The position numbers and the translations under genes were made by a program. The notes under the pieces are model-generated. The model did not search any database. It saw nothing but the letters and a program-made list of their open reading frames with translations, and was not told the DNA's origin. A DNA stretch of 64,000 nucleotides from Burkholderia anthina (GTDB lineage Bacteria > Pseudomonadota > Gammaproteobacteria > Burkholderiales > Burkholderiaceae): NCBI RefSeq assembly GCF_001547525.1, contig NZ_CM003768.1:620001-684000 (forward strand), given 5' to 3'. Positions 17,609-28,659 of this stretch are shown here, piece by piece. The first letter of the stretch is position 1. The number at the start of each line of letters is the position of its first letter.

Positions 17609-17645
17609 CGCCCGGCCGGACACGCTTCATCGGCCGGGCGTTTTT
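17609..17645 (+). terminator. Hairpin with T run after the binding-protein gene
   Basis: A 10-bp perfect stem (17609-17618 with 17631-17640) and TTTTT at 17641-17645. In binding-protein-dependent operons such a hairpin often acts as a partial terminator or 3' stabiliser between the binding protein and the permeases. Confidence 0.75.
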
Positions 17646-17735
17646 GCATGTGCAGCAAACGGGCTCGCCCGCGAGCCCGTGCCGTACCCGGCGCCGGCCA
17701 GGCCTGCGTCGCCCTCGTTCCAGGAGTCGAATCAA

Positions 17736-18674
17736 GTGGCTGCCCCTCTTAGCGGAAACGGATCCGGCGCTGCCGCCGCACGGCGTACGTCGCCGATGTC
17801 GGCCTTCGCCGATCGCTGGATCCCGAAGCTCGTGCTCGCGCCGAGCGTCGCGATCGCCGTCGTGTTCATCTACGGCTTCATCCTGATTACCGGCTATCTG
17901 TCGCTGACCAACTCGCGGCTGTTGCCCAACTACGAATTCGACGGTTTCGGCCGTTACACGGACCTGTTCCAGAACGACGTGTGGTGGACCTCCGCCGCGA
18001 ACCTCGGCTGGTTCGGGATCCCGTTCATCGCGATCTGCGTCGCGCTCGGGCTGTTCCTCGCGATCCTGCTCGACCAGCGGATCCGCAACGAAGGTGCGCT
18101 GCGCGCGATCTTCCTGTACCCGATGGCGCTGTCGTTCATCGTCACGGGCACCGCGTGGCAGTGGATCCTGAACCCCGGCCTCGGCCTCGAGAAGGTGATG
18201 CACGACTGGGGCTGGACGAGCTTCTCGTTCGGCTGGCTCGACGATCCGGACAAGGCGATCTTCTGCGTGGTGATCGCGGCCGTGTGGCAGTCGACCGGCT
18301 TCGTGATGGCGCTGTTCCTCGCGGGGCTGCGCGGCGTCGACGGCGAGATCTTCAAGGCCGCGCAGGTCGACGGCGCGACGCTGCCGACCATCTACCGCAA
18401 GATCGTGATCCCGAGCATGCGCCCGGTGTTCTTCTCGGTGCTGCTGATCCTCTGCCACATCACGATCAAGACCTTCGACCTCGTCGTCGCGCTGACGGCG
18501 GGCGGCCCGGGCACGTCGTCGTCGCTGCCGGCCATGTTCATGTACACGTTTTCGTTCAACCGCGGCCAGCTCGGGCTCGGCGCGGCGTCCTCGGTGATGA
18601 TGCTCGCGACCGTGGTCGCGGTGCTGGTGCCGCTGATGTATATGGAATCGAGGAGCACCCGCAATGCAGCCTAA
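17736..18674 (+). CDS. gtsB: Sugar ABC transporter permease (first)
   Basis: 312 residues from the GTG at 17736, which has AGGAG 9 bp upstream; an in-frame start at 17679 lacks one. It has six predicted membrane helices and the ABC permease EAA loop (IFKAAQVDGATLPTIYRKIVIPSMRP near residue 210). It is a MalF/UgpA-like inner-membrane subunit. Its last codons overlap the next permease gene by 11 bp, indicating translational coupling. Confidence 0.88.
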   Translation: MAAPLSGNGSGAAAARRTSPMSAFADRWIPKLVLAPSVAIAVVFIYGFILITGYLSLTNSRLLPNYEFDGFGRYTDLFQNDVWWTSAANLGWFGIPFIAICVALGLFLAILLDQRIRNEGALRAIFLYPMALSFIVTGTAWQWILNPGLGLEKVMHDWGWTSFSFGWLDDPDKAIFCVVIAAVWQSTGFVMALFLAGLRGVDGEIFKAAQVDGATLPTIYRKIVIPSMRPVFFSVLLILCHITIKTFDLVVALTAGGPGTSSSLPAMFMYTFSFNRGQLGLGAASSVMMLATVVAVLVPLMYMESRSTRNAA

Positions 18675-19521
18675 GATGACGATCAGCCGGGCGGTGATCT
18701 ATGCGGCACTGATCCTGTTCGCGCTGTATTTCCTGTTTCCGATCTACGTGATGCTGTCGACGTCGTTCAAGGACCTCGACCAGCTGCGTACCGGCAACCT
18801 GCTGACGCCGCCCACCACGTGGACCGTCGACCCGTGGGTGAAGGCATGGAGCGGGGCGTGTACCGGCGTGCGCTGCGACGGGATGAAGCCGTTCTTCCTG
18901 AACTCGCTGCAGATGGTGATCCCGGCCGTGCTGATCTCGTCGCTGATCGGCGCGTTCAACGGCTACGTGCTCACCCACTGGCGCTTTCGCGGTGCGGACG
19001 CGTTGTTCACGATGATGCTGGTCGGCTGCTTCATTCCGTTCCAGGTGATCCTGCTGCCGATGGCGCGCCTGCAGGGAATGCTCGGCCTCGCGAACACGAT
19101 TCCGGGCCTCGTGTTCGTGCACGTCGTGTACGGGATCGCGTTCACGACGATGTTCTTCCGCAACTTCTACGTGAGCGTGCCGGCCGAACTCGTGAAGGCC
19201 GCGCGCATCGACGGCGCCGGCTTCTTCACGATCTTCACGAAGATCCTGCTGCCGGTGTCGCTGCCGATCTTCATGGTGTGCCTGATTTGGCAATTCACGC
19301 AGATCTGGAACGACTTCCTGTTCGGGATCGTGTTCTCCGGCGTCGATTCGATGCCGATCACGGTCGCGCTGAACAACCTCGTCAACACGTCGACGGGCGT
19401 GAAGGAATACAACGTCGACATGGCCGGCGCGATCATCGCCGCGCTGCCGACGCTGCTCGTCTACATCGTCGCCGGCCGCTACTTCGTGCGCGGGCTGACG
19501 GCAGGCGCGGTGAAGGGGTAA
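18664..19521 (+). CDS. gtsC: Sugar ABC transporter permease (second)
   Basis: 285 residues with six predicted spans. The EAA loop reads ELVKAARIDGAGFFTIFTKILLPVSLP near residue 180. It is a MalG/UgpE-like permease that pairs with the upstream subunit. GAGGAG lies 9 bp before the ATG, inside the end of the preceding gene. The ATPase gene follows after 111 bp. Confidence 0.9.
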   Translation: MQPKMTISRAVIYAALILFALYFLFPIYVMLSTSFKDLDQLRTGNLLTPPTTWTVDPWVKAWSGACTGVRCDGMKPFFLNSLQMVIPAVLISSLIGAFNGYVLTHWRFRGADALFTMMLVGCFIPFQVILLPMARLQGMLGLANTIPGLVFVHVVYGIAFTTMFFRNFYVSVPAELVKAARIDGAGFFTIFTKILLPVSLPIFMVCLIWQFTQIWNDFLFGIVFSGVDSMPITVALNNLVNTSTGVKEYNVDMAGAIIAALPTLLVYIVAGRYFVRGLTAGAVKG

Positions 19522-19632
19522 GCGCGGCTTTTCCGATACGACGAACCGGCCGCGCACCCCGCGCGGCGCATCGAAACGAACCCGACGCGGCGCCGGCGTG
19601 CGCCGCGCGAGACGAGACAGAGGATTCACAGC

Positions 19633-20751
19633 ATGGCAAGCCTTTCCATCCGTGACGTGTACAAGACCTACCCGAACGGGGTGCCGGTCCTGAAGGGTGT
19701 CGACATCGAGATCGAGGACGGACAGTTCCTGATCCTGGTCGGCGGCTCGGGCTGCGGGAAATCGACGCTGCTCAACATGATCGCCGGGCTCGAGACGGTC
19801 ACGAGCGGCGAGATCTGCATCGACGGCAAGGTCGTCAACGACCTGTCGCCGAAGGATCGCGACATCGCGATGGTGTTCCAGTCGTACGCGCTGTATCCGT
19901 CGATGACGGTGCGCGAGAACATTTCGTTCGGGCTGAACATCCGCAAGGTGCCGAAGAGCGAGCAGCAGCAGATCGTCGATCGCGTGTCGGCGATGCTGCA
20001 GATCCAGCACCTGCTCGACCGCAAGCCGGGCCAGCTGTCGGGCGGCCAGCGCCAGCGCGTCGCGATGGGCCGTGCGCTTGCACGCGATCCGTCGCTGTTC
20101 CTGTTCGACGAACCGCTGTCGAACCTCGACGCGAAGCTGCGTATCGAGATGCGCGCGGAAATCAAGCTGCTGCACCAGCGCCTCGGCACGACGATCGTCT
20201 ACGTGACGCACGACCAGATCGAGGCGATGACGCTCGGCGACCGGATCGCGGTGATGAAGGACGGCGTGGTCCAGCAGTTCGGCGCGCCGCAGGAGATCTA
20301 CGATTCGCCGTCGAACCTGTTCGTCGCGGGCTTCATCGGCGCGCCGCCGATGAACTTCATCAACGGCCGCCTGGTCGAGCAGGGCAGCGGCATCGCGCTC
20401 GAGATCGACACGGGCCTCGCGCGCAGCGCGCTGAACCTGCCGTTCGACGCGGCGAAGCTGAAGTCGCACGTGGGCCGCGAGGTGATTCTCGGGTTGCGCC
20501 CGGAGCGCATCACCGACGCACGCAACGCACATCACGGCGAGGCGTCGAAGCTGCAGCCGATCGACGTGCGCGTCGACGTGACCGAGCCGACCGGGCCGGA
20601 CACGCACGTGTTCGCGCAGGTGAACGGCAAGCGGATCGTGAGCCGCGTGCATCCGGCCGCGAACCCGCAGCCAGGGCAGACGCAGTCGCTGCTGTTCGAC
20701 GTGTCGAAGGCCGTGCTGTTCGATCCGGCGTCGGAAGAACGGATCGCGTGA
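19633..20751 (+). CDS. gtsD: Sugar ABC transporter ATP-binding protein (MalK/UgpC type)
   Basis: 372 residues. Walker A is GGSGCGKSTLLN near 38-46, the Q-loop is VFQSYALYP, the signature is LSGGQRQRVAMGRAL near 135, and Walker B is LFLFDEPLSNLD. The C-terminal 130 residues form the TOBE/regulatory domain of the MalK/UgpC group. It energises the two permeases at the inner membrane. It ends the operon; the next 142 bp to the T6SS cassette (opposite strand) contain no clear gene. Confidence 0.92.
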   Translation: MASLSIRDVYKTYPNGVPVLKGVDIEIEDGQFLILVGGSGCGKSTLLNMIAGLETVTSGEICIDGKVVNDLSPKDRDIAMVFQSYALYPSMTVRENISFGLNIRKVPKSEQQQIVDRVSAMLQIQHLLDRKPGQLSGGQRQRVAMGRALARDPSLFLFDEPLSNLDAKLRIEMRAEIKLLHQRLGTTIVYVTHDQIEAMTLGDRIAVMKDGVVQQFGAPQEIYDSPSNLFVAGFIGAPPMNFINGRLVEQGSGIALEIDTGLARSALNLPFDAAKLKSHVGREVILGLRPERITDARNAHHGEASKLQPIDVRVDVTEPTGPDTHVFAQVNGKRIVSRVHPAANPQPGQTQSLLFDVSKAVLFDPASEERIA

Positions 20752-20893
20752 GGCAGGCGGAATCAGGCCTTCGGCGATGCGTCCGGATCACCGTTCGATC
20801 CGGATGCCGTCGATTGCCGGGATTCATGGGCGTAGCGGACTTGTCCGCGCAGGTGCCGTGGCCCGCGCACGTCGTGATAGCGGATGGAGGCAG

Positions 20894-21094
20894 TCACGGG
20901 CTCGGCAATGACAAGAAGTACGAACCGATCGCATGCATGAGCGGCATGAACAGAAGGCACGCGAAGACCGCCGGAAAATAAAATCTCGAGCGGCGGACGG
21001 TGGAGAACAGGCCGGCCACGGCGACGACCAGACAAACGGTCGCGAGTGTACCGAACAGGTCGCTATCTGCGATTACCGAAAAGAACGCACGCAT
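20894..21094 (-). CDS. Small two-helix membrane protein, candidate immunity protein
   Basis: 66 residues, MRAFFSVIADSDLFGTLATV onward, with two predicted membrane helices (about 13-30 and 38-58) separated by a short basic loop (TVRRSR). It starts 13 bp after the stop of the putative hydrolase gene, with GAGGCAAGG just upstream of the ATG. Its place directly after a PAAR-effector pair is that of an immunity gene. I do not recognise a family. The call as immunity protein is by position only; a conserved small membrane protein of other function is possible. Confidence 0.5.
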   Translation of the reverse strand: MRAFFSVIADSDLFGTLATVCLVVAVAGLFSTVRRSRFYFPAVFACLLFMPLMHAIGSYFLSLPSP

Positions 21095-21107
21095 CCTTGC
21101 CTCGGCA

Positions 21108-21932
21108 TTACTGATTGAATGCAGCGAAATTCCAGCGATACAGCTGGAATTGCTTTAGAAAGTCCTTCACTTCGGCGCCTGTGGTCTCGTTTCTGTAGTC
21201 CCACCCTTCCTCGCCGGGGGTGTAGTACCCGTTTTCGACGCCCATACCTGCATAACTGGCGCTTTGCGGATCTGCACGATTGTGGCCGAATATCCTCATG
21301 ATCGTCGTGAATGGACGGACGATCACACCGCTCGAATTGCCCTGCATGATCGAAACAGACGAGGGCGAGGTGTTCGTGACCAACTGAACGTGATGCCCGA
21401 TGCCTGCGCGATCATTGGCCTGTACGAGCATGTCTCCCGCGCGGAGCGACTCGGCCGTCGTAAGTCGTACGGTATTCGAACCGGTGCGTTGTGTGTCCGG
21501 TGCGCCGAAAGTCAGCGCGACCATCTCGGCGAAGCCGTACATCGTCGAATCGTATCGCTGGTGTTCCGATTCGCCGTAGATTTCCATGTTTCGATAACTG
21601 CGCACACCGGTGGTCAACTTGAGCGGCAACCCGCGCAGGGCCGCGAACTGGACGAGTAACCGTAGCGCGAAGTCCTCGCATGTAAATCGATTCTCACGCG
21701 TACTGCCGTTGCGGTCCCAGTACGTTTCCTTCTGCAGCTGTTGTGCCAGTTGCGGAATTGCGCGCTGGTATTCGCCGACGTCGGCGTCGGTCCATCTGCG
21801 GACCGTTTTCCAGAATGTCTTGAATCGGACGGTGACGGGTTTCGGCGACGGGTCGTTTGTCGGCGTGGTCTTGCGTGCCGCGATCCGTTTGTATCGATTG
21901 CCTTCAGGAGAAACGTGGACGCGTTCGGGCAT
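21108..21932 (-). CDS. Putative T6SS effector, papain/NlpC-P60-like cysteine hydrolase
   Basis: 274 residues with no signal peptide. NRFTCEDFALRLLVQFAALRGLPL (Cys85 at the start of a helix) and SLRAGDMLVQ...GIGHHVQLVT (His180/181 on a strand) followed by IMQGNS have the Cys-then-His layout of NlpC/P60, papain-fold and transglutaminase-like enzymes. A peptidoglycan amidopeptidase is the simplest guess. The ATG follows the stop of the PAAR gene by 2 bp, so the two are translationally coupled. A small membrane gene follows by 13 bp. Base composition is lower in GC than the flanks, and it sits between core genes as an insertion. The enzyme class is an inference from motif spacing, and I know of no named family for it. 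Confidence 0.5.
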   Translation of the reverse strand: MPERVHVSPEGNRYKRIAARKTTPTNDPSPKPVTVRFKTFWKTVRRWTDADVGEYQRAIPQLAQQLQKETYWDRNGSTRENRFTCEDFALRLLVQFAALRGLPLKLTTGVRSYRNMEIYGESEHQRYDSTMYGFAEMVALTFGAPDTQRTGSNTVRLTTAESLRAGDMLVQANDRAGIGHHVQLVTNTSPSSVSIMQGNSSGVIVRPFTTIMRIFGHNRADPQSASYAGMGVENGYYTPGEEGWDYRNETTGAEVKDFLKQFQLYRWNFAAFNQ

Positions 21933-21934
21933 GA

Positions 21935-22504
21935 CTATTCCGCGAGATAGATCGTGATGTTTTCGGCACAGGAAGTGGACGCGAGCAAGTGCGTTTGTCC
22001 GTGCGCGTCCGTTCGTCCGTATTCAAACGCCCCGGTGTCTCGCTGCAATGCATAGGCGACGTCGCTCAGAGGGGCACCCTCGGCGTCCCGAAGAACGAAG
22101 CAATCGTTATAGACGAGTTGGGGCGCTGCCGTGACCGTATCGGTTGTGACGAGTTCGGATTGCGTCCGGGGGGCGCAATTCGAAGCGTCTATTTTCCATT
22201 GACGGCCGTATCGGGAAATGATGCGGGGAGGGCGCTCACAGCGACATCGGACCCAATCGTTGCTCAGGGCTTGAACTCGTCCCGCGGAAGTGAAATCGCG
22301 CAGTCGCTTTTTGCTCGGCGCGCCAGGGGCCGCCTCAATTGTCCCGACGCTCTCGCATGTGCTGCACCACGCGCGTTGTCCGACGAACGTAATCTTCCGG
22401 CGTTTGCCGTCGTCACCCACGATCGTTCCGCACTTACCGCCATCGAGTACGTAGCCGCCGCTGTCCAGCGGATCGTCTTCAACTACCGCGTAAAAAATTG
22501 TCAT
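21935..22504 (-). CDS. PAAR-domain protein (T6SS spike tip/effector adaptor)
   Basis: 189 residues from the ATG ending at 22504. It starts MTIFYAVVEDDPLDSGGYVL, then FVGQRAWCSTCESVGTI and WVRCRCERPPRIISRYGRQW, the layout of PAAR-like proteins in Burkholderia that cap the VgrG spike. Residues 125-189 form a short beta-rich C-terminal domain (CFVLRDAEGAPLSDVAYALQ, GRTDAHGQTHLL), a type often found as a docking or transthyretin-like domain. It probably loads the downstream enzyme onto a VgrG encoded elsewhere. An upstream in-frame start at 22612 adds an unlikely leader. Confidence 0.75.
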   Translation of the reverse strand: MTIFYAVVEDDPLDSGGYVLDGGKCGTIVGDDGKRRKITFVGQRAWCSTCESVGTIEAAPGAPSKKRLRDFTSAGRVQALSNDWVRCRCERPPRIISRYGRQWKIDASNCAPRTQSELVTTDTVTAAPQLVYNDCFVLRDAEGAPLSDVAYALQRDTGAFEYGRTDAHGQTHLLASTSCAENITIYLAE

Positions 22505-22672
22505 CCCAGTCCACTCGTTCGCGTTTGTTCGGCGGAACGTAACACGGCACTGCGGAGCATGAAAGGTAAATGTAAATAATTGTGTCCGATAGACCGCGTG
22601 TTTTGGGATCACCGGCGTGCGGCGACGAGAGCCGGTTTCGACGGCTCCCCGTGACTCAAACGACGCCCGGAT

Positions 22673-23296
22673 TCAATGCGGCAACCGCACGTCGAACTTG
22701 AACGTCGCCAGCCGCGCGGCGAGGATGAAGCCGGTCGCGAGCAGCACGCTGTACACCGAGTCGAACTGCAGCCACACGAGCAGCAGGTAGAACCAGCAGC
22801 CGACGAACGCGCAGGTCGCGTACGGCCGCGAATCGCGCAGGATCAGCGGGATGTCGTTGCACAGCACGTCGCGGACGATCCCGCCGACCACGCCGGTAAT
22901 CACGCCCATCATCACCGCGATGAAGCGCGGCATCTCGGCGTCGAGTGCGATCGACGTGCCCGAGATGCTGAAGATGCCGAGCCCGATCGCGTCGGCGATT
23001 AGCAGCAGCCGTTCGGCCGACAGCCGCGACAGCATCCGCAGTACGAACGGCGCGAACAGCGCAAGCACGAAGATCGCGATCACGTAGTCGTCGTGCACGA
23101 CCCAGTAGAACGGCCGGCGCTCGAGCAGGATGTCGCGCAGCGTGCCGCCGCCGAAGGCGGTCGCGAGCGCGACGACGAACGTGCCGACCGAGTCGAGGCG
23201 GTTCTTGCGCGCCTCGATGAACCCCGAAATCGCGAATGCGAGCGTGGCGATCGCCTCCAGTACCGCGATCGCGAGCGTCAGCCTAGGATGCGGCAC
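22673..23296 (-). CDS. TRIC-type (UPF0126/YicG) membrane protein
   Basis: About 207 residues with seven predicted spans and two tandem glycine-rich repeats: FVVALATAFGGGTLRDILLERRPFYWV near 50 and VMMGVITGVVGGIVRDVLCNDIPLIL near 135. This is the signature of the bacterial TRIC/UPF0126 family, a monovalent cation channel. I favour the GTG ending at 23296, which gives VPHPRLTLAIAVLEA and overlaps the Smr gene by 14 bp; an ATG at 23323 is possible. The overlap suggests co-transcription with the Smr gene. Confidence 0.85.
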   Translation of the reverse strand: MPHPRLTLAIAVLEAIATLAFAISGFIEARKNRLDSVGTFVVALATAFGGGTLRDILLERRPFYWVVHDDYVIAIFVLALFAPFVLRMLSRLSAERLLLIADAIGLGIFSISGTSIALDAEMPRFIAVMMGVITGVVGGIVRDVLCNDIPLILRDSRPYATCAFVGCWFYLLLVWLQFDSVYSVLLATGFILAARLATFKFDVRLPH

Positions 23297-24062
23297 GCGG
23301 CCCCCGGTCGGCCGGCGTCGCATGGGGCTGCAGCAGCACGAGCACCGCGCCCGCGCCGCCGTCGTGGCCGCGCGCCTCGCAGAATGCGATCACTTCCTCC
23401 TTCTGCACGAGCCATGCGCGCACCTTGCCCTTCAGCACGGGTTCCTTGCCGATCGAGCCGAGCCCCTTGCCGTGGATCACGCGCAGGCAGCGCAGCCCTT
23501 TCTTGCCGGCTTCGCGGATGAATTCGGCGAGCGCGTCGCGCGCTTCGTCGCGCCGCATGCCGTGCAGATCGATCTGCGCCTGCACGATCCACGCACCGCT
23601 CCTCAGCCTGCGCACGACGTCGCGGCTGATGCCGGGGCGGTGGTAATACAGCGAATCGTCGCTGTCGAGCAGCGTCTCGGGATCGAACTCGTCGGACAGC
23701 GTCGCGTTCAGCACGGCTTGCTCGTCGCGCTGCGTCTGCTTCGGCACCGGGTCGGGCGGCGTGCGGCCCGACGACGCGCGCGGCGGCGCGTTCAGCGGCC
23801 GGATCGCGCCGATCTCGTTGCGGAACAGATTCGCGTCGGCTTCCGCCTTGCGCTCGGCCTTCTCGGTTTCGATGCGCGCGCGTTCGCGACGATCGGCTTC
23901 GCCTTGCAGCGACTTGCGCAACGCGCCGAGGCCCGCGAGGCCCTGACCGCGCAACGCGGCCGCGTCGAGGGCGGGCGGCGGCGCCTCGGGCGCCGGGGTC
24001 ACGGGGCGGGCAGCGATCTTCCGCTTCGCGGGATCGCTCGGGTGGGGCTGGTTCTTCGCCAT
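23283..24062 (-). CDS. Smr-domain protein (SmrA/B-like nuclease)
   Basis: 259 residues. The N-terminal half is rich in Ala, Pro and charged residues with a likely coiled coil near 55-75 (RRERARIETEKAERKAEAD). The C-terminal 95 residues are an Smr domain: IDLHGMRRDEARDAL and LRVIHGKGLGS, then VLKGKVRAWL and GHDGGAGAVLVLL. Smr domains are endonucleases; the bacterial stand-alone forms act on DNA or on mRNA of collided ribosomes. It follows trxB on the same strand but after a terminator. Confidence 0.85.
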   Translation of the reverse strand: MAKNQPHPSDPAKRKIAARPVTPAPEAPPPALDAAALRGQGLAGLGALRKSLQGEADRRERARIETEKAERKAEADANLFRNEIGAIRPLNAPPRASSGRTPPDPVPKQTQRDEQAVLNATLSDEFDPETLLDSDDSLYYHRPGISRDVVRRLRSGAWIVQAQIDLHGMRRDEARDALAEFIREAGKKGLRCLRVIHGKGLGSIGKEPVLKGKVRAWLVQKEEVIAFCEARGHDGGAGAVLVLLQPHATPADRGPRAAS

Positions 24063-24102
24063 GATTCGGTAACGGGGCAGGCGCGTTCGGGCGCGCGGGC
24101 AG

Positions 24103-24134
24103 AAAAAAAGCCGCTGCGCGGCGGCAGCGGCTTT
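24103..24134 (-). terminator. Intrinsic terminator after trxB
   Basis: An 11-bp stem (107-117 with 124-134 of this kilobase block) followed on the minus strand by a run of T residues. It lies 65 bp past the trxB stop. Confidence 0.8.
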
Positions 24135-24198
24135 CCGGTCGAGCCCGCTTCGCGGCAGCGGACGCCATTGTAGCGCCCGCCGCGGCGAGGCTCCCGGC

Positions 24199-25549
<1,351 letters not shown>

Positions 25550-27859
25550 ATGGCAAAAGCTCCTTATTCCGCCCAGGCACAGGCGTTGCCGCACCGGATG
25601 TCGAAGCTCCTCACGGAGATCCGCTGGATTCTCCAGGTCGCGCTCTGCGCCTTTCTGGTGATGGCCCTGCTGAGCTACAGCCGGCGCGATCCGAGCTGGA
25701 CGCACGCGGCCCAGGTCGATCACATCTCGAACTGGGCCGGCCGCGTCGGCGCGTGGACCGCCGACATCATCCTGCTGCTGTTCGGCCTGTCGGCCTACTG
25801 GCTGATCGTGCCGCTCGGGCGGCGCATCGCCGTCAACTACCGCCGCATCACGCGTCACGAGGCGATTCCCGACGAACCGGAGCGGCCGATCGGCTGGCTC
25901 ACCGAAATCTTTGCGTTCGTGCTGGTCGTGCTCGCCTGCGACGGCATCGAGGCGTTGCGCATGTGGTCGCTGAAGGTGCAGTTGCCGCGCGCGCCGGGCG
26001 GCGTGGTCGGCGAGGCCGTCGCGGGCGCGATGTCGCATGCGTTCGGCTTCACGGGCGGCACGCTGCTGCTGCTGATCGCGCTCGCGATCGGCCTGTCGCT
26101 GTATTTCCGCTTCTCGTGGCTGTCGGTGGCCGAGCGCGTCGGCGGCGCGATCCTGTCCGCCGTCAACGTCGCGAAGCTGCGCCGCGAGGCCGAGCGCGAC
26201 CGCAAGCTCGGCGAGGCCGCGGCGGTGCGCCGCGAAGGCAAGGTCGAAGAGGAGCGCGTGCGCATCGAGGATCACGAACCGGTGACGATCGTGCCGCCGG
26301 TCGTCACGCCGGCGAAGTCCGAGCGCGTCGAGCGCGAGCGCCAGGTGCCGCTGTTTACCGACCTGCCCGGCGATTCGACGCTGCCGCCGGTGTCGCTGCT
26401 CGACCCGGCGCCGAAGACGCAGGAAGCGATTTCCGCCGATACGCTCGAATTCACGTCGCGCCTGATCGAGAAGAAGCTGAAGGACTTCGGTGTCGAGGCG
26501 AGCGTCGTCGCCGCGTATCCGGGCCCGGTCGTCACGCGCTACGAGATCGAGCCGGCCACCGGCGTGAAGGGCAGCCAGATCGTCAACCTCGCGAAGGATC
26601 TCGCGCGTTCGCTGTCGCTCGTGTCGATCCGCGTGGTCGAGACGATTCCCGGCAAGAACTACATGGCGCTCGAGCTGCCGAACCAGCGCCGCCAGACGGT
26701 GCATCTGTCCGAGATCATCGGCTCCGAGGTGTATGCGGCCGCGCCGTCGGCGCTGACGCTGAGCCTCGGCAAGGACATCGGCGGCAAGCCGGTGTGCGCG
26801 GATCTCGCGAAGATGCCGCACTTGCTCGTGGCCGGCACGACCGGCTCGGGCAAGTCGGTCGGGATCAACGCGATGATCCTGTCGCTGCTGTACAAGGCCA
26901 CCGCCGAGCAGGTGCGCCTGATCCTGATCGATCCGAAGATGCTCGAAATGAGCGTCTACGAAGGCATTCCGCACCTGCTGTGCCCGGTCGTCACCGACAT
27001 GCGCCAGGCCGGCCATGCGCTGAACTGGACGGTCGCGGAGATGGAGCGCCGCTACAAGCTGATGAGCAAGCTGGGCGTGCGCAACCTCGCGGGCTACAAC
27101 AACAAGATCGACGATGCGGCCAAGCGCGAGGAGAAGATTCCGAACCCGTTCAGCCTGACGCCGGACGATCCCGAGCCGCTCGGCCGCCTGCCGAACATCG
27201 TCGTCGTGATCGACGAGCTGGCCGACCTGATGATGGTCGTCGGCAAGAAGGTCGAGGAACTGATCGCGCGGATCGCGCAGAAGGCGCGTGCGGCCGGCAT
27301 CCACCTGATCCTCGCGACGCAGCGCCCGTCGGTCGACGTGATCACGGGCCTGATCAAGGCGAACGTGCCGACGCGGATCGCGTTCCAGGTGTCGTCGAAG
27401 ATCGACTCGCGCACGATCCTCGACCAGATGGGCGCCGAATCGCTGCTCGGGATGGGCGACATGCTCTATCTGCCGCCGGGTAGCGGGTTGCCGGTGCGCG
27501 TGCACGGCGCGTTCGTCGCCGACGACGAAGTGCATCGCGTCGTCGAGAAGCTCAAGGAGCAGGGCGAGCCGAATTACGTCGAGGGCCTGCTCGAGGGCGG
27601 CACCGCCGACAGCGACGAGGGCTCGGCCGGTGCGGGAACCGGCGAAGGCGGCGGCGAGTCTGATCCGCTGTACGACCAGGCGGTCGAGATCGTCATCAAG
27701 AACCGCCGCGCGTCGATCTCGCTCGTGCAGCGTCATCTGCGGATCGGCTACAACCGCGCGGCGCGGCTGCTCGAGCAGATGGAGCAGTCGGGGCTCGTGT
27801 CGGCGATGTCGTCGAGCGGCAACCGCGAAATTCTTGTGCCGGCGCGCGACGCGGAATGA
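25550..27859 (+). CDS. ftsK: DNA translocase FtsK
   Basis: 769 residues, a compact FtsK with a short linker. The N-terminal 200 residues hold four predicted membrane spans. A charged linker follows, then the RecA-like motor with Walker A GTTGSGKS from residue 429 and Walker [13 protein letters not shown] near 555. The last 65 residues are the gamma winged helix ([37 protein letters not shown]), which reads polar KOPS sequences. It pumps chromosome termini through the closing septum and activates XerCD at dif. lolA follows 46 bp downstream. Confidence 0.96.
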   Translation: MAKAPYSAQAQALPHRMSKLLTEIRWILQVALCAFLVMALLSYSRRDPSWTHAAQVDHISNWAGRVGAWTADIILLLFGLSAYWLIVPLGRRIAVNYRRITRHEAIPDEPERPIGWLTEIFAFVLVVLACDGIEALRMWSLKVQLPRAPGGVVGEAVAGAMSHAFGFTGGTLLLLIALAIGLSLYFRFSWLSVAERVGGAILSAVNVAKLRREAERDRKLGEAAAVRREGKVEEERVRIEDHEPVTIVPPVVTPAKSERVERERQVPLFTDLPGDSTLPPVSLLDPAPKTQEAISADTLEFTSRLIEKKLKDFGVEASVVAAYPGPVVTRYEIEPATGVKGSQIVNLAKDLARSLSLVSIRVVETIPGKNYMALELPNQRRQTVHLSEIIGSEVYAAAPSALTLSLGKDIGGKPVCADLAKMPHLLVAGTTGSGKSVGINAMILSLLYKATAEQVRLILIDPKMLEMSVYEGIPHLLCPVVTDMRQAGHALNWTVAEMERRYKLMSKLGVRNLAGYNNKIDDAAKREEKIPNPFSLTPDDPEPLGRLPNIVVVIDELADLMMVVGKKVEELIARIAQKARAAGIHLILATQRPSVDVITGLIKANVPTRIAFQVSSKIDSRTILDQMGAESLLGMGDMLYLPPGSGLPVRVHGAFVADDEVHRVVEKLKEQGEPNYVEGLLEGGTADSDEGSAGAGTGEGGGESDPLYDQAVEIVIKNRRASISLVQRHLRIGYNRAARLLEQMEQSGLVSAMSSSGNREILVPARDAE

Positions 27860-27905
27860 GTCCGCGGCGCCCGCAGCGCCGGCCACCCAGGGAGAAAACC
27901 GCAAT

Positions 27906-28595
27906 ATGCAGCAACTTTCGTTCGTCCCTTCCCTTCGTTCGACGCGGCGCTGGCTCGGCGCGGCGCTCGCCGGCGCATCGCTGATGCTCGCGGCGACGCA
28001 CGCGTTCGCGGGCGGCACCGAGCAACTGAAGGCCTTCGTGTCGCAGGTGCGTTCGGCGAAGGGCGATTTCACGCAGCAGATCGTCAAGGCGCCGGCCAAG
28101 GGCGCGAGCGCCGCGCAGGCCGCGCCGAAGCCCACCGACAATTCGAGCGGCACGTTCGTGTTCGCGCGGCCGGGCAAGTTCATCTGGACGTATCAGAAGC
28201 CGTACCAGCAGGTGCTGCAGGCCGACGGCGACAAGCTCTACGTGTACGACCGCGACCTGAACCAGGTCACCGAGCGCAAGCTGAACGGCGCGCTGGGCGC
28301 GAGCCCGGCCGCGATCCTGTTCGGCAGCAACGATCTCGACAAGAGCTACACGCTGCGCGATGCGGGCGAGAAGGGCGGCATCGAGTGGCTCGAGATGCTG
28401 CCGAAGGCTCAGGACACGCAGTTCCAGCGGATCGGCATCGGCTTTCGCAACGGCACGCTCGCCGCGATGGAGTTGCACGACGTGTTCGGCAACGTCACGC
28501 TCTTGACCTTCACGAACATCCAGACGAACCCGTCGCTGAAGGGCGATACGTTCAAGTTCGTGGTGCCGAAGGGGGCCGACGTGATCAACGGCTGA
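27906..28595 (+). CDS. lolA: Outer-membrane lipoprotein carrier protein LolA
   Basis: 229 residues with a twin-arginine-like basic start and a hydrophobic signal ending AFA-GG near residue 36. The mature part shows the LolA pattern: [55 protein letters not shown], and [18 protein letters not shown]. It ferries lipoproteins across the periplasm from LolCDE to LolB. The insertion [15 protein letters not shown] between the first strands makes it slightly longer than usual. GGGAG lies upstream of the ATG. It is in the common ftsK-lolA-rarA order. Confidence 0.95.
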   Translation: MQQLSFVPSLRSTRRWLGAALAGASLMLAATHAFAGGTEQLKAFVSQVRSAKGDFTQQIVKAPAKGASAAQAAPKPTDNSSGTFVFARPGKFIWTYQKPYQQVLQADGDKLYVYDRDLNQVTERKLNGALGASPAAILFGSNDLDKSYTLRDAGEKGGIEWLEMLPKAQDTQFQRIGIGFRNGTLAAMELHDVFGNVTLLTFTNIQTNPSLKGDTFKFVVPKGADVING

Positions 28596-28617
28596 CGTTC
28601 GTTGCGCCGTTTTCCCG

Positions 28618-28655
28618 ACACGGGCCTGCCGTCAACGGCAGGCCCGTGTTGTTTG
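28618..28655 (+). terminator. Intrinsic terminator after lolA
   Basis: A 15-bp near-perfect stem (28618-28632 with 28635-28649) with a very short loop, then a T-rich tail. It separates lolA from rarA. Confidence 0.75.
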
Positions 28656-28659
28656 GGGA

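Noticed and set aside
20763..21035. Leftward frame overlapping the small membrane gene
   Set aside because: No ribosome binding site or motif; the two-helix frame is better supported by position and hydrophobicity.
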